Assembly: GCF_002920895.1 (NCBI RefSeq)
Contig: NZ_PQVG01000001.1
Location: 62,001-126,000 of the forward strand
Length of the DNA stretch: 64,000 nt
Source of the DNA: Flavobacterium alvei
GTDB lineage: Bacteria > Bacteroidota > Bacteroidia > Flavobacteriales > Flavobacteriaceae
Direction: 5' to 3'
Shown here one piece after another: positions 18,003 through 25,323 of this stretch. The first letter of the stretch is position 1, and the number at the start of each line of letters is the position of its first letter. The position numbers and the translations under genes are program-made. The notes under the pieces were generated by a model. That model did not search any database and was not told where the DNA came from. It saw only the letters and a program-made list of their open reading frames with translations.

Positions 18003-18132
18003 TTTTCGTCCACGGATTCCAACGAATAAAACGAATTTACACAGATAGAAAATCCGTTTTATCCGCCAAAACCTGAGTCATCTGCGTGCCAATTTTTTAC
18101 CACAAATTTCACAAATTAGCACAAATTATTTT
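18003..18132. repeat. dispersed intergenic repeat (two families)
   Basis: Between yaaA and the ABC gene. First comes a segment around 18046-18090 with ATCCGTTTTATCCGCCAAAA and a trailing CATCTGCGT. Then at 18101-18130 come three units of CACAAATT spaced about 10-11 nt apart. Both families recur elsewhere in the window (23364-23405, 53696-53757; 19428-19528, 21103-21132, 50457-50501, 55039-55066). Confidence 0.7.
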
Positions 18133-18176
18133 TTAGTTTTACAAAAAATACGCTGCATTCAAACATTCCCCTTACA

Positions 18177-19418
18177 ATGAACAACAAACCTCACTGGAAT
18201 ATCCTTTTATCTGATTCAGTCAACAAAAATCAACTCATCAAAACCTTGCTTTCTGGCAGCAGTACTGGCGAATTAGCCATTTACAACAACTTGAAAGGCA
18301 TTCTTTTTTCGGATATCACCATCCAACAATTTATCGAAAAAGAAGAGCAATACGACACGCTCGAAGCCGCTTCCAACCGAAAATTGCGCAGTTTCTCGGC
18401 TGGCGAACAAAAAAAAGAATTCTTGAACTATTGCCTGAACCAAAAACCGGATTACATCATTCTGGACAATCCTTTCGACCATTTGGATCAAGCTTCCCGA
18501 AAAACTTTGGCTGATTCTTTGAAACAATTATCGGAATCATTGAGTTTCATCCAGTTGGTCAACCGCACGGAAGATTTGCTTTCTTTCGTCGAAAACAAGG
18601 TACAAATCACAGACGATTCTTTTGTGACGAAACCCATAGAAACTTCAAAAAAATCTACCGAAGAAAAACATACAACCCAAATCCCGAAACCCTTGCACTC
18701 GTTTGACAACACCAACGAAATTCTCGTGAAAATGGACGGTGTTTCGGTCAGTTACGACGAAAGACCTATTGTGGATTCTATTTTTTGGACCATCAAACAA
18801 GACGAATTTTGGCAATTGGTCGGTCCCAACGGTTCTGGAAAAAGCACCATTTTATCAATGATTACGGGAGAAAACCCAAAAGGCTACGAACAAGAATTGT
18901 ATCTTTTTGGACGTAAAAAAGGAAGCGGCGAAAGCGTTTGGGACATCAAGAAAAACATCGGGATTTTCTCAACTTCGATGACGCAGATGTTCAAACGAAA
19001 CCACACCGTGGAGCAAATGATTCTTTCGGGATTCTTCGATTCGATTGGATTATATACCCAACCCACGATTTTGCAAAAGCAAATAGCGGCACAATGGCTG
19101 GAAGTTATCGGGATGAGTGCTTTAAAAAATAAGTCATTTATGCAATTGTCTTTAGGGCAACAAAGAGTCATTTTGATTGTTCGTGCCGTCATCAAACACC
19201 CGCCTTTAATCATTTTGGACGAACCTTTGGACGGTCTGGACGACCACAATTCCGTCTTGGTGACCGACCTCATCAACCTCTTGATTCAGGAAACCAATAT
19301 GACCATTATTTATGTTTCGCATCGAATGGAGCCTGCGCTGAAACCAACTTCGATTTTCGAATTGGTTCCATCCAAGACGGGTTCGATTGGGAAAATAAAA
19401 CAAGACATTGTCTCATAA
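18177..19418 (+). CDS. two-domain ABC ATPase, ModF/PhrA-like
   Basis: 413 aa, no membrane segments. The first half (1-140) has a signature FSAGEQKK (about 73-80) and a Walker B YIILDNPFDHLD (about 93-104) but no recognisable Walker A loop. The second half is complete: Walker A GPNGSGKST (216-224), signature LSLGQQ (324-329), Walker B LIILDEP (344-350) and the switch histidine YVSHR. This resembles the ModF/PhrA group, annotated for molybdate transport or photorepair, with no proven role. No permease gene is nearby. Confidence 0.85.
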   Translation: MNNKPHWNILLSDSVNKNQLIKTLLSGSSTGELAIYNNLKGILFSDITIQQFIEKEEQYDTLEAASNRKLRSFSAGEQKKEFLNYCLNQKPDYIILDNPFDHLDQASRKTLADSLKQLSESLSFIQLVNRTEDLLSFVENKVQITDDSFVTKPIETSKKSTEEKHTTQIPKPLHSFDNTNEILVKMDGVSVSYDERPIVDSIFWTIKQDEFWQLVGPNGSGKSTILSMITGENPKGYEQELYLFGRKKGSGESVWDIKKNIGIFSTSMTQMFKRNHTVEQMILSGFFDSIGLYTQPTILQKQIAAQWLEVIGMSALKNKSFMQLSLGQQRVILIVRAVIKHPPLIILDEPLDGLDDHNSVLVTDLINLLIQETNMTIIYVSHRMEPALKPTSIFELVPSKTGSIGKIKQDIVS

Positions 19419-19427
19419 AAAAGCTGG

Positions 19428-19528
19428 CCACAAATTACACAAATTATCACAAATTATTAAACCACGTAGAATTCGTGAAATTCAATTTTAAAATTGATAA
19501 AATTTGTGCCAATTCGTGTAATTTGTGG
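19428..19528. repeat. long imperfect hairpin of CACAAATT repeats
   Basis: Left arm 19428-19456 and right arm 19500-19528 pair at 25 of 29 positions; both are built of CACAAATT-like units. The loop contains a perfect 16-bp palindrome TCAATTTTAAAATTGA. It directly follows the ABC gene, so it may act as its terminator or mRNA 3' end structure. Confidence 0.8.
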
Positions 19529-19579
19529 TTGAAATTTTTAAAAGCAGCAATGAAATTCCATCAAACAAATCGAATTTTG

Positions 19580-19587
19580 TACTTTTG
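19580..19587 (+). promoter_or_regulatory. -7 element abutting a start codon
   Basis: TACTTTTG, a perfect TAnnTTTG, ends 4 nt before the ATG at 19592. Transcription would start at or next to the A of ATG, predicting a leaderless mRNA. Confidence 0.6.
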
Positions 19588-19591
19588 AGGA

Positions 19592-20533
19592 ATGAATACA
19601 GAACCCAAAGGATACAAAAATTACGGCGCACACTTGCGTAAAAAATACAACGGACAACGCGTTTATAAAGTCATTGTCGATGGCGGTTTTTCCTGTCCCA
19701 ACCGAGACGGAAACAAAGGCTACGGCGGTTGCACCTATTGCAATGTCGATTCGTTTACGCCCGAACTTTCCAGAAAAACGCCAACCATTTCCACTCAGTT
19801 GAAGGACGGAATGGAACGTGCCAAAAACCAATACAAAGCCGGTAAATTTATTGTCTATTTCCAGCCGAACACCAATACGTATGCGCCTGTTTCTATTTTA
19901 AAACCAATGTACGACGAAGCTTTGTCCATCAACACCGAGGATGTTGTGGGCTTTTCTGTGGGAACGCGTCCGGATTGCATCGATGCCGAAAAAGTGGCTT
20001 TGCTAGAAAGTTATTGCGATAGATTCGACGTGGATTTAGAAATGGGAATGGAATCCATTTATGACGAAACCCTGGAGCAAATCAACCGAGGTTGCAGTCA
20101 CGCCGAATTTGTATCCGCAGTGGAATTGTTGAAAGACAGCCCACTCGATTTGTGCGTCCACACTATTTTTGGTTTTCCTTGGGAAACTCGCGAAATGATG
20201 TTGAACTACATTCACGAAATCAACCGTTTTCAGCAGATTAAATTCGTGAAATTCCACCATTTGCACATCGTCGAAGGCTCGATTATGGGGGTCAAATACA
20301 AGAGAGAACCTTTCAAGCTCTTCAGTTTGGAAGAATACACCGACTTGCTTTGCGAATTGATTCCAATGTTGCGGCCTGATATTGTTATCCAGCGTTTGTT
20401 TGGAATCTCCGATTGGAATTTGCTCATTGCACCCAACTGGGGCTTAAAAAAAACGCAGATTCAAAGTTATATCGAGAACGAAATCGAACGCAGGGGAATT
20501 GTGCAGGGGTCAAAATATAAAATTAGCTTATAG
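19592..20533 (+). CDS. TIGR01212 (YhcC) family radical SAM protein
   Basis: 313 aa. The iron-sulfur motif is spaced for this family: CPNRDGNKGYGGCTYC near residues 33-48, that is C-x11-C-x2-C. It is followed by YFQPNTNTYAP, GTRPDC, and DLEMGMESIYDETLEQINRGC, all diagnostic of YhcC-like proteins. The family's substrate is not established. GC is high for the window (30 of 60 bases from 20101). A -7 element 4 nt before the ATG predicts leaderless expression. Confidence 0.9.
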   Translation: MNTEPKGYKNYGAHLRKKYNGQRVYKVIVDGGFSCPNRDGNKGYGGCTYCNVDSFTPELSRKTPTISTQLKDGMERAKNQYKAGKFIVYFQPNTNTYAPVSILKPMYDEALSINTEDVVGFSVGTRPDCIDAEKVALLESYCDRFDVDLEMGMESIYDETLEQINRGCSHAEFVSAVELLKDSPLDLCVHTIFGFPWETREMMLNYIHEINRFQQIKFVKFHHLHIVEGSIMGVKYKREPFKLFSLEEYTDLLCELIPMLRPDIVIQRLFGISDWNLLIAPNWGLKKTQIQSYIENEIERRGIVQGSKYKISL

Positions 20534-20536
20534 AAA

Positions 20537-21037
20537 ATGAAAACAAAATTTATCCTGTATTTAATTATCTTTTTTTCACTAAATGTTTACTCACAAGATA
20601 GTCTGAGTATAAAAGAAATTTATAACGAAAATTATTTGACTTACCGAAAGGATAATAATGAATTATTCAACGGAATTGCTCATAAATTTAAGCATAAAGA
20701 TCATTTACTTGGTACTGCAGAATTTAAAAATGGAGTGTTAATTAAACTTACAACCTATTTTAATGGAAAGAAAAGAATCATATCAGAGGAAAAATTATAC
20801 AACGACAATGGGAAAATAGAAAAAAGAATTAATTATGAGTATTCAAAAGATTATAAATGGATTGAATATTATGATGAAAATGGTAACAAAATATTAGAAG
20901 AAGATTATAGCAATGGAAAACTAGTTTTTAAATGCCCCTTTTTAAATAATAAAAGAAATGGAATTCAAATATCAATAAATGAAAAAGGAGAAAAATCAGA
21001 ATGTAAGTTTTTAAACGGAAAATACATAAAAAATTAA
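20537..21037 (+). CDS. exported MORN/YwqK-like repeat protein
   Basis: 166 aa. A signal peptide (MKTKFILYLIIFFSLNVYSQ) is followed by beta-hairpin repeats of the YwqK/MORN type: AEFKNGVLIKLTTYFNGKK, YYDENGNKILEEDYSNGK, LNNKRNGIQISINEKGE. Function is unknown; such repeats occur in antitoxin-like and envelope proteins. The gene starts 3 nt after a GC-richer gene but is strongly AT-rich (14 G/C in 60 bases from 20581), which suggests separate ancestry. Confidence 0.7.
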   Translation: MKTKFILYLIIFFSLNVYSQDSLSIKEIYNENYLTYRKDNNELFNGIAHKFKHKDHLLGTAEFKNGVLIKLTTYFNGKKRIISEEKLYNDNGKIEKRINYEYSKDYKWIEYYDENGNKILEEDYSNGKLVFKCPFLNNKRNGIQISINEKGEKSECKFLNGKYIKN

Positions 21038-21172
21038 CCTTTCAAAAAGGTAATCAAAGTTTTCAAAAACAGAAACTCCAATTGACTTAAAAGGATTTTT
21101 TACCACAAATTTCTCAAATTATCGCAAATTATAATTCTAAAAAATCTAATAAATAAAGTTCTAAAAAACAAC

Positions 21173-21226
21173 AAACCGCAAATTCTCAAATGAAATTAAG
21201 AATCTCATTTTGTGAATTTGCGGTTT
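21173..21226. terminator. terminator between convergent genes, MORN-like / pfkA
   Basis: Arms 21173-21193 and 21205-21226 form about 20 bp with one bulge (AAACCGCAAATTC against GAATTTGCGGTTT at the base). Just upstream, 21103-21132 holds CACAAATT-type repeat units. Confidence 0.75.
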
Positions 21227-21264
21227 TATATTTAGACTATAAAAGTCCAGAATATTATTAAAAA

Positions 21265-22362
21265 TTAATCTCCAAAACCAATTCCGACACCTTTAGCGGT
21301 TTTAACTAAGTCGCAAGTTGGATCTACTAATTTTGGATTATCGATAGCATCTTTGAACGGAACCGAGATAATATCGGGATGACGATAAGCCGCCATTTCA
21401 CCAAATTTACCCTCCAGCACCATTTCGAAAGCTTTTACCCCAAATTGTGTAGCTAAAATTCTATCGTAAGCAATCGGCGATCCTCCTCTTTGTAAATGTC
21501 CCAGAACGGTTTCACGCATATCGGCTTCAAAACCAATTGATTTTAAATCGTTTACTAATTTGCGAGCCACTCCTCCTAAACGCACGTTTTCATAACCAAT
21601 TTCATCACTTTTTTCGGATAGTAAAGTTCCTCCTTTTGGCATTGCTCCTTCGGCAATTACAACAATAGCATTTCCTTTTCCTCTACTATTGTATCTACTT
21701 TGTAATTTTTTGGCAACAGCCTCAATATCATAAGGAATTTCAGGAATCAAACATACTTCGGCTCCACCTGCAATAGCTGCATTTAGGGCAATCCAACCTG
21801 CATTTCTACCCATCACTTCTAGCACCAAAACCCGATTGTGACTCGCAGCTGTAGTTACTAATTTATCGACAGCTTCAGTAGCCGTATGAACAGCGGTTTG
21901 AAATCCAAAAGTAAAATCGGTGGCAGATAAATCATTGTCAATCGTTTTTGGAACACCAATGATATTCAACCCCTTTTCAAAAAGTTGCTGAGAAATTCTT
22001 TGAGAACCATCACCACCAATACTGATTACGGCGTCAACTCCCATATATTGCAACTTGCGTATCATTTCATCTGATCGATCAACAGATTCCCAAGTACCAT
22101 CTTGATTTTTTACAGGCCATGCAAAAGGGCCTCCCTTATTGGTCGTTCCAATGATTGTTCCTCCATCGACATGGATTCCAGCTACTGCTTTATCGTCCAA
22201 AATCATGATTTCGGTGGGTTCGCGCAGAATACCATCATAGGATTGAACACTGCCAATGACTTCCCAATCTTTTTCTTGAGCAGCTCTTTTTACTATTGCT
22301 CTAATTACGGCATTTAAACCAGGGCAATCTCCACCACCCGTAACTACTAAAACTCTTTTCAT
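21265..22362 (-). CDS. pfkA: 6-phosphofructokinase
   Basis: 365 aa. This is the committing step of glycolysis. The nucleotide loop GGGDCPGLNAVIR, GGDGS, PKTIDND, GRNAGWIA and LGHLQRGGSP are present. The glycine of GGDGS is the ATP-type residue, while the lysine of PKTIDND is what pyrophosphate-dependent enzymes carry; this pairing is known from the mixed-substrate group III of PFKs. ATP as donor is likely but not certain. Single gene, convergent with the MORN-like gene. Confidence 0.92.
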   Translation of the reverse strand: MKRVLVVTGGGDCPGLNAVIRAIVKRAAQEKDWEVIGSVQSYDGILREPTEIMILDDKAVAGIHVDGGTIIGTTNKGGPFAWPVKNQDGTWESVDRSDEMIRKLQYMGVDAVISIGGDGSQRISQQLFEKGLNIIGVPKTIDNDLSATDFTFGFQTAVHTATEAVDKLVTTAASHNRVLVLEVMGRNAGWIALNAAIAGGAEVCLIPEIPYDIEAVAKKLQSRYNSRGKGNAIVVIAEGAMPKGGTLLSEKSDEIGYENVRLGGVARKLVNDLKSIGFEADMRETVLGHLQRGGSPIAYDRILATQFGVKAFEMVLEGKFGEMAAYRHPDIISVPFKDAIDNPKLVDPTCDLVKTAKGVGIGFGD

Positions 22363-22728
22363 TATATGTCTTTATTGAAATTATTCCTTCTGTTTTTTCA
22401 CTAATCTTGACAGTAAATATAGTAAAAAATAAAATGCAAGTCTTTACTGTTCTTTGCAAAATAATCATAAAAAGGAGCAAGATTTAATAGTAACTTTACG
22501 AAAACGATTGAAATTTTAATTTTTATCCTTTAAAATACCCATAAAACCTTTTTCAATTTGTGCAATTGGAACTTCTTTAAAGAACCCATTTGAATACAAA
22601 ATTATTCTTTAATAATTATTTGAAAAACTATCCTTTTTTTTTCGTTTTGTAGTATCTTTTCTATTACTTTGTTGAAAGAAAATTTGACACAATACAAACA
22701 AAAAAATAAAAAAAAGCATCAAAAAAAA
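22363..22728. other. divergent intergenic region with inverted repeat
   Basis: 366 nt between pfkA and a lipoprotein gene, with no credible gene. An inverted repeat ACAGTAAA (22410-22417) / TTTACTGT (22443-22450) lies about 48-88 nt upstream of pfkA and could be an operator. A near-consensus TAACTTTA sits at 22491-22498 and a minus-strand TAATTTTG at 22597-22604. None is assigned with certainty. Confidence 0.4.
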
Positions 22729-23307
22729 ATGAAAAAATCTCTTCTTGCCATTGCAATAGCAATTTCACTAACTTCTTGCAGTCCAACTTTGAAAGTAAAA
22801 CAATTGGATGCCAAAACTGGAAAACTGCCTACAGAAACTACTCTTACTCAATCTGAAATCTTAGTCAAAAAGAATATAAATCTAAAAGAATACAATCAGT
22901 TTTTATTTGTAAAGAAAAGCGGTTTAAATATGGAAAAATATGAAACCTATATTTTAGGCACTTTAAAAAATATTGGAGGTTTTCAAAAATATTATATCCA
23001 AACTGAACTAGAACAATATGTGATTCAGAATGGTTTAACAGATAAAGTAACCAGCATTTCCGACAATATTGGATTGCTCAATTTAAGCAAAAATGTAGGT
23101 AAATTTCTAATTTGCGAAAGCAATGTGGAATACAAAGGGGGTTACGATTTCAGTTTTGAATACAAAGTAATCAATCCTACAAATGCTGAAATTTTACTTC
23201 ACATCAAACACAATGCTTTCAATTGGGGAGGATTAGACAGACCGCTTTTTAATCCTGTATTCAACGAATATATTGATTGGTTAAAAGAAAATCAAAATCA
23301 ACAATAA
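22729..23307 (+). CDS. hypothetical lipoprotein
   Basis: About 192 aa from the ATG at 22729, chosen because MKKSLLAIAIAISLTSC is a proper lipoprotein signal with lipobox LTSC; an upstream ATG (22669) would put a lysine-rich stretch before it. The mature part is mixed alpha/beta with no repeats or catalytic motif that I recognise (for example KYETYILGTLKNIGGFQKYY). It is likely anchored in the periplasm or outer membrane. Function unknown. Confidence 0.75.
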   Translation: MKKSLLAIAIAISLTSCSPTLKVKQLDAKTGKLPTETTLTQSEILVKKNINLKEYNQFLFVKKSGLNMEKYETYILGTLKNIGGFQKYYIQTELEQYVIQNGLTDKVTSISDNIGLLNLSKNVGKFLICESNVEYKGGYDFSFEYKVINPTNAEILLHIKHNAFNWGGLDRPLFNPVFNEYIDWLKENQNQQ

Positions 23308-23321
23308 TAATTCTCAATAAA

Positions 23322-23354
23322 AAAAGCCCTTTCAACAATTCTGAAAGGGCTTTT
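23322..23354. terminator. bidirectional terminator, lipoprotein / rluD
   Basis: A perfect 13-bp stem AAAAGCCCTTTCA (23322-23334) / TGAAAGGGCTTTT (23342-23354) with a 7-nt loop. It is followed at 23364-23405 by a copy of the ATCCGYTTTATCCGC repeat. Confidence 0.9.
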
Positions 23355-23410
23355 ATTCTATAAAAAATTCCGTTTATCCGCCAAAATCAGTATCATCAGC
23401 GTCCCAAACC

Positions 23411-24454
23411 TTACTCCTCCTCCTCGCTAGCATGCGTTTTTGAATAGCTTCTCCATTTCTCGAGACAATCCTGAAAATCCTGTGGTAATTCGGTATCAAA
23501 ACGCATATATTCTCCTGTTGTAGGGTGCATAAAACCAAGTGTTTTAGCGTGTAATGCTTGACGAGGCAATGCCTTGAAACAGTTCTCTATAAATTGCTTG
23601 TATTTGGTAAACGTAGTTCCTTTTAAAATTAAATCACCTCCATAACGGGCATCGTTGAAAAGTGGGTGACCAATGTGTTTCATATGAACCCGAATTTGGT
23701 GTGTTCTTCCTGTTTCGAGAATGCAAGAAACCAAAGTCACATACCCAAAACGCTCTAAAACCTTGTAATGCGTCACAGCTGGTTTCCCAATTTCGGGATC
23801 GGCAAAAACAGCCATTTGCATACGGTCTTTTAGGTGTCGGGCAATGTTGCCTTCAATCGTTCCTTCGTTAGCAATTACATTTCCCCAAACTAGCGCGATG
23901 TATTCCCTTTCGGTGGTTTTGGCTTCAAATTGCTTGGCGAGATGTGTCATTGCGGCTTCGGTTTTGGCAATAACCAAAAGCCCCGAAGTGTCTTTGTCAA
24001 TTCGGTGAACCAATCCTGGACGTTCGCTACTATTCATGGGCAAATTCTCAAAATGAAATGCCAAAGCATTCACCAAAGTTCCTGTATAATTGCCGTGACC
24101 AGGATGCACTACAAAATCGGGCGGTTTATTGATCAGTAAAACAGCATCATCCTCATAGACAATGTTCAAAGGAATATCTTCGGGATCAACCCTATTTTCA
24201 AAAGGCGGATGCGACAACATTATTCGAATCACATCAAAGGGTTTTACCTTATAATTCGATTTTACGGGAATATCATTTACATAAATATCACCACCCGTAG
24301 CTGCATTTTGAATTTTATTTCGAGTAGCATTCGGAATCATATTCATTAAATATTTGTCAATCCTCAAAAACTCTTGTCCTTTAGGAACGTCAAATCTGTA
24401 ATGTTCAAATAATTCGTCTTCTAAATCTACAATTTCTTCGTTATTTTCGCTCAT
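23411..24454 (-). CDS. rluD: RluD-type 23S rRNA pseudouridine synthase
   Basis: 347 aa. An N-terminal S4-like RNA-binding domain (LRIDKYLMNMIPNATRNKIQNAATGGDIYVN) precedes the catalytic domain with the aspartate motif GLVHRIDKDTSGLLV and TGRTHQIRVHMKHIGHPL. It modifies uridines of the large ribosomal subunit. The start overlaps the stop of the PASTA gene by 4 nt (ATGA), so the two are coupled on the minus strand. Confidence 0.93.
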   Translation of the reverse strand: MSENNEEIVDLEDELFEHYRFDVPKGQEFLRIDKYLMNMIPNATRNKIQNAATGGDIYVNDIPVKSNYKVKPFDVIRIMLSHPPFENRVDPEDIPLNIVYEDDAVLLINKPPDFVVHPGHGNYTGTLVNALAFHFENLPMNSSERPGLVHRIDKDTSGLLVIAKTEAAMTHLAKQFEAKTTEREYIALVWGNVIANEGTIEGNIARHLKDRMQMAVFADPEIGKPAVTHYKVLERFGYVTLVSCILETGRTHQIRVHMKHIGHPLFNDARYGGDLILKGTTFTKYKQFIENCFKALPRQALHAKTLGFMHPTTGEYMRFDTELPQDFQDCLEKWRSYSKTHASEEEE

Positions 24455-25053
24455 TGAATGGAATCTTTTTGCACAGCCAAGCTATCCACTTCTTCTACAT
24501 AACTTTCTTTTCCGTCGCCCAAAACCAAATCAATTTTAGAAGCTTTCAAAACGCGATCTCCAGCCTTTATATTTCTTCCTTTGCAACGCATTTCCAACAC
24601 CATATCCTTTCCAAGATTCGGAATATAGGTAATTGTTCCTTCTTCAAGTCCCAAAGCTTTCAAAGTGGGAACCGCTTCACGATAGGTTTTGTCAATCAAA
24701 TCAGGAATTTTCACAGACGAAAACCCCGAAGCGTTAATTTTTATATATACTTTTCTACCTTCTTTTACTTTTGCTCCCGGCAACGGATCTTGCTCTACCA
24801 CACTGTATTTTGGATAATCACTATTATAATCCACACTGTCCAAAAGCACATAATCTAAGTCCAACTCGTCTAGCTTTTCTTCCACTTGTTCCTCGGTCAA
24901 TTTAGCCAAATTGGGCACCGTGATTTCGTGACCATGATCGGTGGTAAAAGTCAACCAATGCATAAACAAATAACTCAAAACGGCAAGAATAGCTAAAGCT
25001 GCAATTGCTTGTCCAAAAAACACACGACTGGTAAGATACTTACGTAAGCTCAT
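24451..25053 (-). CDS. PASTA domain membrane protein
   Basis: About 200 aa from the ATG at 25053 (MSLRKYLTSRVFF). The upstream ATG at 25098 lies before the -7 element (25074-25081) and is rejected. One membrane helix (about 13-33) is followed by two PASTA domains (ITVPNLAKLTEEQVEEKLDEL; VKIPDLIDKTYREAVPTLKAL) and a polar C-terminal tail. PASTA domains commonly bind peptidoglycan or its precursors. It lies opposite ddl, which makes the D-Ala-D-Ala part of the same material. No kinase domain is attached. Confidence 0.88.
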   Translation of the reverse strand: MSLRKYLTSRVFFGQAIAALAILAVLSYLFMHWLTFTTDHGHEITVPNLAKLTEEQVEEKLDELDLDYVLLDSVDYNSDYPKYSVVEQDPLPGAKVKEGRKVYIKINASGFSSVKIPDLIDKTYREAVPTLKALGLEEGTITYIPNLGKDMVLEMRCKGRNIKAGDRVLKASKIDLVLGDGKESYVEEVDSLAVQKDSIQ

Positions 25054-25073
25054 AAATTTATTTTTATAAGTCG

Positions 25074-25081
25074 CAAAGATA
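25074..25081 (-). promoter_or_regulatory. -7 promoter element of the PASTA-rluD operon
   Basis: Minus-strand TATCTTTG, a perfect TAnnTTTG, 20 nt upstream of the ATG at 25053. Confidence 0.6.
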
Positions 25082-25192
25082 AAGCTATTTCGTTCCAAAA
25101 AAAATTCTAATTTTGTTAATAGTTTTTTAAGGAGCTATTTCCCGCTATCCGTTACAAACGAAGTTCAATGAACTCCGCTTAAAATAAAAGTT

Positions 25193-25243
25193 TAGTGAAT
25201 TAATCTTTTGTGCCGGTGTTCGGCACAAAAGATTAATTCACTA
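25193..25243. repeat. perfect 23-bp inverted repeat with 5-nt loop
   Basis: Arms 25193-25215 and 25221-25243 are exact reverse complements around GTGTT. Flanks read CCCGCTATCCGTTAC on the left (25141-25155) and TATCGGGGCTAGGGC on the right (25245-25259). There is no T-tract after it, so it is not a standard terminator. It looks like a small mobile or REP-like palindromic unit placed between divergent promoters. Confidence 0.85.
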
Positions 25244-25323
25244 CTATCGGGGCTAGGGCATCCTACAATCAAAACTATTTATTTCAAACTAAAACCTAAT
25301 ACCCAGAACCCAATACCTAAAAC

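Noticed and set aside
18101..18130. CRISPR-like array of short repeats
   Set aside because: Units are only 8-11 nt with no unique spacers and no cas genes in the window. It is a degenerate tandem repeat.
25140..25260. Riboswitch upstream of ddl
   Set aside because: The hairpin is a perfect palindrome without T tract or multi-stem ligand fold. A repeat element explains it better.
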